Assembly: GCA_021234155.1 (NCBI GenBank) | Contig: JAJEKV010000041.1 | Location: forward strand, 13,030,689-13,094,688 | Direction of reading: 5' to 3' | DNA: 64,000 nucleotides | DNA from: Isoetes taiwanensis | Taxonomy: Eukaryota; Streptophyta; Lycopodiopsida; Isoetales; Isoetaceae | Shown here: one piece after another, positions 43,866 through 55,523 of the stretch | Numbering within the stretch: position 1 is the first letter of the stretch | How the letters are laid out: every line of letters begins with the position of its first letter | Notes under the pieces: generated by a model | Told to the model about the DNA's origin: nothing | Seen by the model: the letters and a program-made list of their open reading frames with translations, nothing else | The model's database searches: none | Translations under genes and position numbers: made by a program

Positions 43866-44380
43866 GGTGGTTCAGGCACAGATCCGACACCAGCACAGAT
43901 CCCGCTCAGGCATCACAGAGACCGCTCCAGGCGGCACAGATCCCGCTCAAGGCGGAAGAAATACCGTTCTGGCACAGATCCCGGTCACGCTACACTCTTG
44001 CCCGGCCTTTGGGACAAGGTTGCTCACGAATTCAGAGGTTGCTCGCTACACCCTGGGGATAAAGAACAGGCGAAGAACAAAGAGAAAGTCCAGCAAGCTC
44101 AAAGCATCTTGCAAGCATTGCATAACATCCACGGAGGGTGGGGAAGGAGCATATTCGATGAAAGGCTGCGGGAGGCGAGTGGAGAAGTCGGGTGGGCCAG
44201 GCGGCGGTAGCTCCAGAGGCACCTCCACGTGAGGCATTCCACACTCTTCAGGTTGCCCCCAAGGCTTACAGACGGCATGAAGAAGCGCCACAAGTTAATC
44301 CCCTAAGGTGGACCACCTACCAAGATGATGTAACTGTAGTGACAGCAAGACCGCCATGGTCTCTGCGTCCGATGTAAAAT
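43866..44380 (+). other. Minisatellite-like GGCACAGATCCCGCTCA repeat and Arg/Ser-rich frame
   Basis: Between 43870 and 43990 the word CACAGATCC recurs four times in an imperfect ~20-25-bp repeat. One frame (43821-44210) reads it as an Arg/Ser-rich stretch (RHHRDRSRRHRSRSRRKKYR) followed by KNKEKVQQAQSILQALHNIH. Two other frames are also open, so coding is uncertain. Confidence 0.3.
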
Positions 44381-44399
44381 ACATTGTATCTGTTCAATT

Positions 44400-45200
44400 T
44401 ATTAATAAAAATTCTTTTTCAACTAGATCTTTGGTTTCAAACTTTAATGAATTTCCTTTGTTTCAGTTGCATTGTTTTTGTTCTCGACTCGCGAACCTGG
44501 GAAAACTGCAGCAAAGCTCGGATTCAGAGTTTTATTCAAAAATTCGAATTAAGGATAGTTTTCGGGTCGGGGTGCTACTTTTTATGTAAATTAACCGGGT
44601 TCCGAAAAAAAATGGGAATGGAATGAGTCCCACTTTAATTAAATACGACTTAGAATTGAATTGTATTGTATTGTATTGTCTTTCATCGTCCACGGAGGCC
44701 AGATGGTCTATGTGACCCAAAACAAGTGAACAAAGAATAGCTGACCGATTTACTGTCCAGGATTAAAAAACCCCATCCCGAATGATTTTCGAGGGATAAA
44801 CCTTAGCAATTATAAGCTTGATGATGAACTATACATTTTGTACATACAAATGCAAACATCAAGGGCACAATTGAGCCCCATATCTAGTATCTCTAGAATA
44901 TATGAGCGGTGCCCCTATTGAGGGCATATTGATCACTAAATGTAGTGGTTGGTTTCTTTGTAGCCAACTTGTCACACCGTGTCCGGTTGGTGCAAACTTG
45001 GACAGCCGTGTGAAGAGTTTGGCTTTTCGTCTTCAACCACTCCCGGTTGGCAACATTAGCGGATCCTATTTCCTCGCTCTTCCCGGACCCATTTGCATGT
45101 CTCAATTTTTAAGGTTTAAGCTCCCGTGCAAATGGATTCAATAAACTTGGTGCTTTTCATGGGTATATGCATTAACAAATAGCATTGTGGTCCTCTAGAA
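44400..45200. other. Intergenic DNA
   Basis: No gene recognised. One last palindrome-like copy (GTTCTCGACTCGCGAAC) sits at 44482-44498. Confidence 0.45.
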
Positions 45201-45219
45201 AACGTGGAATTAATCTAGT

Positions 45220-45720
45220 TTTACTGTACTAAGATGTCTTTACCAACTCTAACCCAAAGCTTATTTAGAAAACATCCGTCCAGATACTGTTTTAGGCAAT
45301 TGAGATCTTCATTGTTATGCACCTATTCTTGCACATTCCATCTAGAGAACCAAATCATTCGTTTTTCCTTCCAGCAGGCTTTAAGCATTGCGAACCTATA
45401 GTCATTGTGTATGCGGGGTTTGGAAGGCGTGAATCTCCTATGCTTACTGCTGTCTAGCAGTATATAATGTGACATTCCATAGCAGCCTAGAGGTAGGAAC
45501 CCTAGTCTTTTGCAGAAGAATTTGATATGAGACCATGGATTTGACTCTAAATGCTCGAGTCAAAAAGGCTTTTTGTACCTTCTTCAAGTCCTTTCAAGTG
45601 GAAAGTGATATCACTGGCCCCAATACTTCCACTCCATAGTGAAGCACTGACTCCGTCAAGATCTTGAACAAATGCGTGATGTACCAATCGTAAAGCTGCC
45701 TCTATGTCGGGTTATTCTAC
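45220..45720 (-). pseudogene. LINE relic (reverse transcriptase C-terminal region)
   Basis: The minus strand reads LFKILTESVLHYGVEVLGPV, ISLST, then a stop where TGG has become TGA, and continues KDLKKVQKAFLTRAFRVKSM, VSYQILLQKTRVPTSRLLWN. The 'ESVL.YG.E.WG...STW..LE..QK.FL.R...VKS..PY..LL.ETG' sequence is characteristic of the post-polymerase region of a plant LINE lineage different from the 20-kb copy. Only about 100 residues are recognisable and several stops interrupt them. No tail or boundaries found. Confidence 0.6.
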
Positions 45721-45759
45721 ATTGCATATAGAAAGCCTTAGGTGTGATGTGAATTTTAT

Positions 45760-46860
45760 TGTGGTATTTGTTCTAAGCTATATTAAATAAATAAGGGGAT
45801 GACGTGGCATAAGAGGTGAGGTGGCAGCGAAATAATTGAAGGAGGTTAGAATTAGGGAAAGAAAAAAACGTGAGAAAGAGGAAGGAAGAGAGAGATTTCG
45901 GGATTGAAAGAGAGAGATAAGAAGTGTTTCAAGGAAGCGATTTAGAGGTAAGAAAAATGTCGATGTTTTTTTAAAAGGAAGGGTAATCCATCTTAAGAGC
46001 GGGGGTAATCATGGGCTCTGATGTCGAGAAAACAAAGGCTGTCTTGTAAATGTCGATTATTCATTCCCCGCTAAAACCATGAATAGCTAGGTCTTGGCGA
46101 GCCCAAGGGCGAAAATGCCTACTTACTCCATTTTCGGATCTGATAGAACCTTCGAACCCTTTTACTGCGGGGCAAGCCATCCTTTGTTGCTGTGGTTAAC
46201 AAAAGCAAAGGAAGTGGAAACACAAAAGATACATTATTAATCAAGTAATAGGTTAGATCTAAAAAGAAAATAGCTACTAGATGGGGCCAAAACTTACGCC
46301 TTTGGAAGAACCCTAAATGACATGTTGGCAATTCTTCGGGAATCATGCTTTTCATCTGTAAATAACAACTAAAAACAGAGATAAAGGAAAATCGGCCGGA
46401 TTATTGGAGGATCCGCCTCTTTCATAGGTTGAAATGATCTTTTGGCTAACCGATAGAGATCCGGCCAAAGCTCTTAACGTCTGAAAATTATGCGTAGCAG
46501 AGCCCACGACCGTTATCGGCCGGTTAATAATCTTAATATAATGATTCATTAGATTAACTAATTAAATGATTTATCAAGTAAAGACCATAGATAACTATAT
46601 AGTAGATTCATGAGGCAAATTAAGCCTAAATACATTGAGCTGAGTGGTTTTCCAAGCCAACTTTGTTGTCTAGTTTTCCATTCTAGCAAATTATAATTAT
46701 AGGAATGCGAATATCTCGATAATGGATAACAACACCATTCTAGGGGTAACCTAAGGCGTTACCAAGGTGGCTTAATAAGGGACCTTACCAAATCAAGTTG
46801 GATACACGTTCATAAATAGTAATTCTTGAGTTAGCATATCCATAGGAAAAAAATATGGAA
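45760..46860. other. Intergenic DNA
   Basis: A purine-rich GAGAGA/GGAAGAG stretch lies at 45.84-45.95 kb. No gene recognised. Confidence 0.45.
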
Positions 46861-46867
46861 ATCGCTC

Positions 46868-47193
46868 ATGTTGCTAGCCCGGGATTGCACCTTCGTCACG
46901 CCCACAACTCTTGAGGGGAGAATAAGCGTAAAACCAGGGCCCCGAGTGTTAAGCACTTTCAAGACTAGTGAGTGGACACTCCAAAGCTTCGCTAGTCTCT
47001 GGACTCGACCTTCACGTCGAGAGTTGCTTCTAGGTGAAGATCTTTTTCCAGCTAGAGACCCATAGCAGGGGAGACCATAACATATTACTTGGGACTTGGG
47101 GACGGCGTGTAGGTTCTCGGCACCGTGAGATCTTAGGCTTTGTGTGAAGTATTTTAAATGCTTGACAAGTATCGAGGCGAAGGACCCGTCACA
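46868..47193 (+). mobile_element. LTR end of a plus-oriented LTR retrotransposon
   Basis: The segment ends GACCCGTCACA immediately before a primer-binding-site-like sequence, so 47193 is a plausible LTR 3' end. The 5' end was not found; 46868 is only where LTR-like, G+C-richer sequence begins. No downstream gag-pol coding was recognised: the sequence becomes AT-rich and then a CTT microsatellite. Confidence 0.45.
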
Positions 47194-47197
47194 AAAT

Positions 47198-47208
47198 TGG
47201 TATCGAGC
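47198..47208 (+). promoter_or_regulatory. Primer-binding site, one base short
   Basis: TGGTATCGAGC, four bases after the LTR end. It is the initiator Met tRNA primer site minus the A of CAG, the same lesion as at 5.58 kb. Confidence 0.6.
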
Positions 47209-47469
47209 CCCATCCAGGTTGAACCTAGCTATTGTTTAAAAACAAAAGACAACTGAATTCAAAGTAATCCTTATTTACAATGACTTCATAGGATAAGCCA
47301 ACACAAGTTGATTCTCAATGCAAGCATATTATGTCCAAAAGGTATTAGGGTCATTTCCTTTTCCTAATTGGAGCACCTTTTTACCATGGAACCTGTGATA
47401 GAGATATACAAAATTTGTAACATATTTGAACATGGTTGGAATATCTTATGTGGCGTGACGTTAAAATCT

Positions 47470-47553
47470 CTTCTTCTTCTTCTTCTTCTTCTTCTTCTTC
47501 TTCTTCTTCTTCTTCTTCTTCTTCTTCTTCTTCTTCTTCTTCTTCTTCTTCTT

Positions 47554-47583
<30 letters not shown>
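47470..47583. repeat. CTT/GAA microsatellite (about 38 units)
   Basis: A pure (CTT)n run of about 113 bp. Long Leu-, Ser- or Phe-repeat frames across it are artefacts of the repeat. Confidence 0.95.
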
Positions 47584-47584
<1 letters not shown>

Positions 47585-47925
47585 TTCATATTTACATCAC
47601 AACTTCACATTATTTTGTTTATTAACAAAAATAAAGTTCCATCTATGATGTAAATGTTACATAAATATCCTTCCTAGTTATAAACTAGGCCACAGTCATA
47701 ATGTTTTTCTTCTCCTTAACATTTTTAGGTATCAATTAATTCAGCTTTTTAACTACATCTATTTCATGTATTCATAATTTAAATAGTAAGGCAAGTAGGA
47801 TATTTAACTTAAACATTCAATCTTTAAGCATTTCAATGTTTATCATATCTAGAAAGACCATAATTGTTTTAAATATGTCAAATAACATTCTCTGAAATAT
47901 TTCATATAAGCGGTTTCTGTGTTAG

Positions 47926-48922
47926 TCATTTTTTAGCCTCTATGTTTCCTATTTTTGACAGTACTTTCAAATGTAGCTTATAAACCTCATTTCTTTGTAG
48001 TTTGTTGATTCCTATTTGGCAGATAAGCTCATTTATCTCACAATATAGAATGATCTCACCATAATTATTCATATGGAACTGAATATCTTTTGGCAACCTC
48101 AAATGCCAGATCTTCAAATGCCGCCTAAGGTGCAGCTTCACAAAGACCTCTGAAAATACAAAAGAGAACTCCAAGGAGAAGATATCTGGGTTACCTGCAT
48201 CCAACCAATATACTAGTTAGCAATAGACTTGGTAATAGTATAAGGGATGACAGGTAAGCAGTTAGATATCTTGGCTCTTCGCCCTTCACCTAGAGATTCC
48301 CAAAGTATTATGGGTCAATATCATAGTGAAGTATGCAAAAAGACAATAATAGTTTCAGGAACATTATTTTCAGCATATCATATATTGCTGGCTGCTTACC
48401 ACAGCCTTAAAAATCTAGATAACAGTCAACCCCTTTGAGGCAGCCGTAAGAATACCACATGTAGTTATGCCATAACATATGTATTAATACCATAACATAT
48501 TCAACTAGTCTTGCTTTTTATAGTTAACCAACACTATTAACCTGATCTAAGCCTACCTATTCTCAGTAACTATTAACATAAGCATATAAATAGTAGATTG
48601 GTCATATTTTTACAGCCTTATTCATGGCTTTCCTTCCCTGTTTTTTTGCTGAAACTTATGAATCACAATAAGTTAAGAAGTATTTGGACCTGGTATGGTT
48701 CGCTCCTTTCACCAACGCCCTGCTTCAGTCCTTTTGTAATGTGCTTCCCAGCAAAATTTTGCTTCGCATTCTTCTTAAAGGGGAGATTTCCGGCCAGGCC
48801 ATGCTTTTTGGCCTCTTGCCGGATGCCTTTCATAGACTCCTTTTTGGCATTGTGCTTCCAATCCGCAACAAAAAGCGAGTTCTTAGAGAGCCAAATGTCT
48901 TCTTCTTTTAAACGTGCTAACT
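47926..48922 (-). pseudogene. Two minus-strand exon-like stretches, unrecognised
   Basis: At about 48663-48922 a frame after an AG acceptor reads KEEDIWLSKNSLFVADWKHN, AKKESMKGIRQEAKKHGLAG, NLPFKKNAKQNFAGKHITKG and ends in a stop at 48663. At 47926-48152, after TTTTCAG, a frame reads EVFVKLHLRRHLKIWHLRLP, KDIQFHMNNYGEIILYCEIN, then a Lys-rich end and stop. Both have protein-like composition and splice-like borders, and the larger plus-strand ORFs here look like shadows. The order on the minus strand would be the first stretch, then the second. I recognise no family. Confidence 0.3.
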
Positions 48923-49242
48923 TTCATTATAAGTATCCAAAGTCTCATAAATCCTTTAAAACGTGCGAATTATTATGGTTACAAAAAGTATTCCCCTTTT
49001 CCAAGCATTTTTCGGATAACATCTATGAGTTAATGCAAATCTTCTTGGGGCATGCATCCTCAAAATCCGGTTGCCTCCACCTATAAATCTCCTTCCATTT
49101 TTTTTTTTTTGACCGTTCTAGAATATCATAGTTAGCTAAATACCTTTCAAAAATTTTTTCTTTGGTCCTTACCACTAAGTGAAGGCATTATCCATTTAAG
49201 GTCATAACCCCATATTAATATTTACCATTTAAAATCCCAATA

Positions 49243-49431
49243 TTCTTCTTCTTCTTCTTCTTCTTCTTCTTCTTCTTCTTCTTCTTCTTCTTCTTCTTCT
49301 TCTTCTTCTTCTTCTTCTTCTTCTTCTTCTTCTTCTTCTTCTTCTTCTTCTTCTTCTTGTTTTCAATTCTTCTTCCAATTCTTCTTCTTCTTCTTCTTCT
49401 TCTTCTTCTTCTTCTTCTTCTTCTTCAAAAT

Positions 49432-49460
<29 letters not shown>
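49243..49460. repeat. Interrupted CTT/GAA microsatellite
   Basis: (CTT)n runs at about 49243-49358, 49378-49425 and 49433-49460, broken by TTTTCAATTCTTCTTCCAAT and CAAAAT. It sits exactly where unit 1 of the 3.2-kb array begins on its left. Confidence 0.9.
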
Positions 49461-49462
<2 letters not shown>

Positions 49463-51731
49463 TTACAAAGACCACTGGTCAGATAAGATAATGTTAAAAA
49501 CATTTAAAAGCCTTCGTTTAGTAAGGACATGTCTCCCAATATCTACCACTGTGTTTTAAGCCCGGGCCACATTCGAGTACTCCTACTTCCATTGTCCCTT
49601 AATATAATCAACACTTCACAATATAGCTTTAAATTTAGATCTCATTGTAATATGTATAACATGTACTTAAACTTTTACTTGAAATAGTAATCATCCTTTC
49701 ATTTATTTATCCATATGTCAAATATAATCGTTTTACAATATCAATTTACCAATAGAAAGATCTCACCAAGTTCTTGCCATAAATCATATTCCTTCACGTC
49801 TTCATAATCTTTTATAACTCTTAACTCCAGCAATTTTAATTCCAAATATTCCATCTCTTTCAAGTTAACGACCACCCTAGAAACAAAATAGAGACAATTG
49901 GAGGAGAGAACCCAGGTACTGCGACCAATCAATACACAATTAGCGTGAAAACGGTAAATGTGCAAGGCCAAAAGGTACATTGGGTCTCTCGGTTTATCAC
50001 TTCACCAATTATATCCTTTTGCCCCACGAGGAAAAGACATTAACAAGAAAGGAAATGGAATAATAACCATCCGAATTTTCACGTAAAAGTATGTAATTAA
50101 TCAATACCAATATCAAGCTATAACACTAGATGAGAACCAATTTCTTGATCCCAAATCTAGCGGTTACTTGATCATTAGTTTTATAGTGCGTAATTCTTCA
50201 CATATTACAAGGAACTAACTTCATTTTTATAGCATATAAAGTGTAACACTTTTAACTTCTCAAACAGTACATTGTATCATAGAATAACTTATAAGCTTTT
50301 AGCAATATCTATCATAGAGAACCTAGATTCTTAGCATAACAAACATGAACTCTTATCATAGAGATAATATATATGTTATGCTATGAAGATGCCTATCATG
50401 ACATCCATAAATCCATCACCAAGTAGATTCGGACAGAGTTGTGAAATGAAATCTCATTTTATCATGCCTTAGATCTAAAATCCATTCATTGTTCTATGAC
50501 ACTCTAGGAATAATAAAGAACCTGGTATTTGGAAGTCGCAATAGCTATCCCAGCCACTGCAATATCCCGCCTATTATGAAACTTCAACAGTATCTCTTAT
50601 TTTTGTACTGTCTTATAGCTCCAATGCTGTGGCCAGAAAATATCATATGAGCGTGGCAATTAGATCTTCTTATGAGAACCATAAATCTTGAATCAAAAGC
50701 CTTCTTTGTTTATGCTGTTATGATCAACAGCCATTAAGGCCAATATCTACCTTAGGAGATAGTACAGAAGACTTCATTTGATTAAGATGTCAGTGCACAT
50801 CTAGAATCTAGACTAGCCATAGTATTTTGCTAAAGCAAAAAATCGTATTACATACCTCTGTTTCAGATCCTTAAGAACTTGGCAGCAGCATTTTCAAGGC
50901 AAAGCCGTTTATGCCAGAACCGCTTCCTTCTTTGTTTATGCTAATATGGTCAACATCCATTAAGGCCGATATCTACCTTAGAAGATAGTATAGAAGACTC
51001 TGTTTCAGATCCTTAGGGTTAATCTTCATGGGCTTTGCAGGAACCAGCCTTGACAGCCCACACCAACAAGGTATTCCCTGATCCTTTCATTCCTGGCTAT
51101 TTCGGATCTATAACCCAAATGCAAACTTAGCTCTAAATCCTTAGCTGAGCTCCATAACGATCTGTATTCTTCTTACAGGGACCTCTGGGTTAATCTTCAT
51201 GGGCTTTGCAGGAACCAGCCTTAGCAGCCCACAACTACAAGATATTCTCTGATCTAATGCAACCAGGTGCCCTTCTTAGGGCAGCCGCAAATCATCTATG
51301 CAAATCCGTCCGGATCTCAAACCCTTCTACATTATTCTTGGTTGATACAGTCTCTTGTTATCAGCCAGATTTCGTATTTTGTTAATAAATCCATCCAATA
51401 ATTAACAAATGCATATCTAAGATAGCCAATCTGTTAAAGGCCTTTGCTTTAACCATGTAGACTAGAGTTCAAATCTTGCTAGAGGCATTTTTGTAAAATC
51501 GAACCTTTTGCTTCTAAGTTGCATTATATGCAAATCGTAACACCATTTTTTATGGGGTCCATAGGCCCAACTTAGAAATTACAAACATCGTTAATAACTT
51601 GCCCTTTATGAAGTATCATTAGAATTTCCATCATTTCCAACATGCATTTTATGCATTTTTTTGCATTTTAAGATGGTCACTTTAGAAACAATCTTGTAGT
51701 AGCTCATATTACGTTTTTGCTTCTTAGCATG

Positions 51732-51945
51732 GTCCTTAACCCATAGTACTTAAAATGTTCCATCTTGTAAGGTATATATCTTGTAAGGTATATGTATATA
51801 CTCATATGTCCCATGGTTTCCTATGGCTCCACAACATTTGGTCCTTAACCCATAGTACTTAAAATGTTCCATCTTGTAAGGTATATGTATATACTCATAT
51901 GCCCCATGGTTTCCCATAGCTCCACAACATTTGGAGATGTCATGT
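51732..51945. repeat. Internal duplication in unit 1
   Basis: GGTCCTTAACCCATAGTACT.. to 'TCCACAACATTT' is present twice in tandem. The same duplication, about 93 bp per copy, occurs in units 3 and 4 (58198/58291 and 61459/61552), while unit 2 has a single copy (55012). Unit 1 has in addition a short extra TATATCTTGTAAGG. Confidence 0.8.
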
Positions 51946-52319
51946 TCCCCAAATTTTTAACAACATTCCTCAACAGTTTCTAAGGCAACCTCTAAGACAT
52001 GCCATAATTATTTTTTCTTTCTTGCCCATTCTTTCACAATGTAATACCAATGGTATTGAAGCAATGCAAAAATAGACTTTCTCTTGAATATTTGGGCAAT
52101 AAATTCCTTATCAATATTTTCTTCTTCAATTAAAGCTCAAATAAGAAGTCTATATCAATATTTCATCATCATTAGACAACTCAATGGCTAATATCTGTCA
52201 ATAATTTGAAGATTCAAAAAGAATCTTCTTCTTCTTAAGATTCGAAGATTCAAAGAGAATATTTCTTTTTCTTCTTCCCACAATCCCTCCCTCGGGATGT
52301 AGGACTCCTCTTTTTATAA

Positions 52320-52360
52320 GGAAAGCAGGACCCCCCTATAAAAAGAGGGGTCCTACTTCC
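52320..52360. repeat. Conserved hairpin, unit 1
   Basis: GGAAAGCAGGACCCC and GGGGTCCTACTTCC are inverted around CCTATAAAAAGA: a stem of about 14 bp with one mismatch. Confidence 0.8.
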
Positions 52361-55300
52361 TTACACCAGAAGAAAAACAGGTTCAAAGAATCTTTCAATC
52401 AGCATCAAATTTTTATATCATCTTTATCTTATTAGTATAAGGTGCATTGGACCAAATACCATATCCGCAATAGCAGATAATTCAAGAACTAGTACAATGG
52501 ACTAGTTCAGGACCCAACAAAATGTCAGGGTTTTAAAATCTTGAAGTACATGAGGCACAGTGGGCCTTAAGTACCATGGACAGCCTGATATAGTATAAAA
52601 CACTATATCATAATAGGCTATGGGCCATTTACCATAGCATATGGTTAGCAGAACCTATTTTCTTCATTCCAAAAGCAATAATATTCAAACTAACTTTGTT
52701 TTGTAGAAGTGATGTTTGCTTGAATATCTCCGACAAATGGAAGTCACGATTTCTTCTTCGAATATGTTCTTGCCAAGACTACAGTCACAATTATGCAAAC
52801 AATTACATTAAAAGAACCTTGTTCAAGGCAAGATCACTTATCCCAATATCCACCCTGGTTTTTTAGGCCAGGCCACATCAGGCACTCTCCAAACCAAAGC
52901 CCATATAACTTGTCAAATAATCTTCCATCTATAAACTTGAATAATCTTACATCTTGTCATAAAATTTTACATCTATAAACTTGAATAATCTTACATCTTG
53001 TCATATAATCTTACAACTATAAATTTGAATCTTACATCTTACATCTATGAAGTTTTGAATTTGAAAGTATAAAGTGTAAAGGAAACTTTGAATCTTGATA
53101 TAACATATTCCATCCTCTTCCGCGTTAACGCCAACTCTAACAGCAAAATGGAGACAATTAGAGGAGAGAACCCGTACCTGCAGCCAATCAATACACAATT
53201 AGCATGAAAACGGTAATTGTGCAAGGGCCAAAAGGTACATTGGGTCTCTCAGTTTATCACTGATCACCAATTGTATCCTTTTGCCCTGAGGAAAAGACAT
53301 TAACAAGAAAGGAAATGGAATAATAACCATCCGAATTTTCACGTAAAGGTATGTAATTAATCAATACCAATATCAAGCTATAACACTAGATGAGAACCAA
53401 TTTCTTGATCCCAAATCTAGCGGTTACTTGATCATTAGTTTTATAGTGCGTAATTCTTCACATATTACAAGGAACTAACTTCATTTTTATAGCATATAAA
53501 GTGTAACACTTTTAACTTCTCAAACAGTACATTGTATCATAGAATAACTTATAAGCTTTTAGCAATATCTATCATAGAGAACCTAGATTCTTAGCATAAC
53601 AAACATGAACTCTTATCATAGAAATAATACATATGTTATGCTATGAAGATGCCTATCATGACATCCATAAATCCACCACCAAGTAGATTCGGACAGAGTT
53701 GTGAAATGAAATCTCATTTTATCATGCCTTAGATCTAAAATCCATTCATTGTTCTATGACACTCTAGGAATAATAAAGAACCTGGTATTTGGAAGTCGCA
53801 ATAGCTATCCCAGCCACTGCAATATCCCGCCTATTATGAAACTTCAACAGTATCTCTTATTTTTGTACTGTCTTATAGCTCCAATGCTGTGGCCAGAAAA
53901 TATCATATGAGCGTGGCAATTAGATCTTCTTATGAGAACCATAAATCTTGAATCAAAAGCCTTCTTTGTTTATGCTGTTATGATCAACAGCCATTAAGGC
54001 CAATATCTACCTTAGGAGATAGTACAGAAGACTTCATTTGATTAAGATGTCAGTGCACATCTAGAATCTAGACTAGCCATAGTATTTTGCTAAAGCAAAA
54101 AATCGTATTACATACCTCTGTTTGAGATCCTTAAGAACTTGGCGGCCCGGCATTTTCAAGGCAAAGCCGTTTATGCCAGAACCGCTTCCTTCTTTGTTTA
54201 TGCTAATATGGTCAACATCCATTAAGGCCGATATCTACCTTAGAAGATAGTATAGAAGACTCTGTTTCAGATCCTTAGGGTTAATCTTCATGGGCTTTGC
54301 AGGAACCAACCATGGCAGCCCACACCTACAAGGTATTCCCTGATCCTTTCATTCCTGGCTATTTCGGATCTATAACCCAAATGCAAACTTAGCTCTAAAT
54401 CCTTAACTGAGCTCCATACCGATCTGTATTCTTCTTGCAGGGACCTCTGGGTTAATCTTCATGGGCTTTGCAGGAACCAGCCTTAGCAGCCCACATCTAC
54501 AAGATATTCTCTGATCTAATGCAACCAGGTGCCCTTCTTAGGGCAGCCGCAAATCATCTATGCAAATCCGTCCGGATCTCAAACCCTTCTACATTATTCT
54601 TGGTTGATACAGTCTCTTGTTATCAGCCAGATTTCGTATTTTGTTAATAATAAATCCAATAATTAACAAATGCATATCTAAGTTAGCCAATCTGTTAAAG
54701 GCCTTTGTTTTAACCATGTAGACTAGAGTTCAAGTCTTGCTAGAGGCATTTTTGTAAAATCGAACCTTTTGCTTCTAAGTTGCATTATATGCAAATCGTC
54801 ACACCATTTTTTATGGGGTCCATAGGTCCAACTTAGAAATTACAAACATCGTGTATATCTTGCCCTTTATGAAGTATCATTAGAATTTCCATCATTTCGT
54901 ATGCAGTTTATGCATTTTATGCATTTTTTTGCATTTTAAGATGGTCACTTTAGAAACAACCTTAGAAACCATCTTGTAGTAGCTCATATTGCGTTTTTGC
55001 TTCTTAGCATGGTCCTTAACCCATAGTACTTAAAATGTTCCATCTTGTAAGGTATATGTATATACTCATATGCCCCATGGTTTCCCATGGCTCCACAACA
55101 TTTGGAGATGTCATGTTCCCCAAATTTTTAACAACATTCATCAATAGTTTCTAAGGCAACCTCTAAGACATGCCATAATTATTTTTTCTTTCTTGCCCAT
55201 TCTTTCACAATGTAATACCAATGGTATTGAAGCAATGCAAAAATAGACTTTCTCTTGAATATTTGGGCAATAAATTCCTTATCAATATTTTCTTCTTCAA

Positions 55301-55481
55301 TTCTCAAATAAGAAGTCTATATCAATATTTCATCATCATTAGACAACTCAATGGCTAATATCTTCTTCTTTGAAGATTCAAAAGAATCTTCTTCTTCTTC
55401 TTCTTCAAGATTCAAAGAGAATATTTCTTTTTCTTCTTCCCACAATCCCTCCCTCGGGATGTAGGACACCACTTTTTATAA

Positions 55482-55523
55482 GGAAAGTAGGACCCCCCTA
55501 TAAAAAAGAGGGGTCCTACTTCC
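55482..55523. repeat. Conserved hairpin, unit 2
   Basis: GGAAAGTAGGACCCC..GGGGTCCTACTTCC; compared with unit 1 the CAG has become TAG, which restores pairing with CTA. Confidence 0.8.

Noticed and set aside
47368-47648. Leu-, Ser- or Phe-repeat proteins across the CTT tract
   Set aside because: They are translations of a microsatellite in different frames, with no conserved flanking protein sequence.
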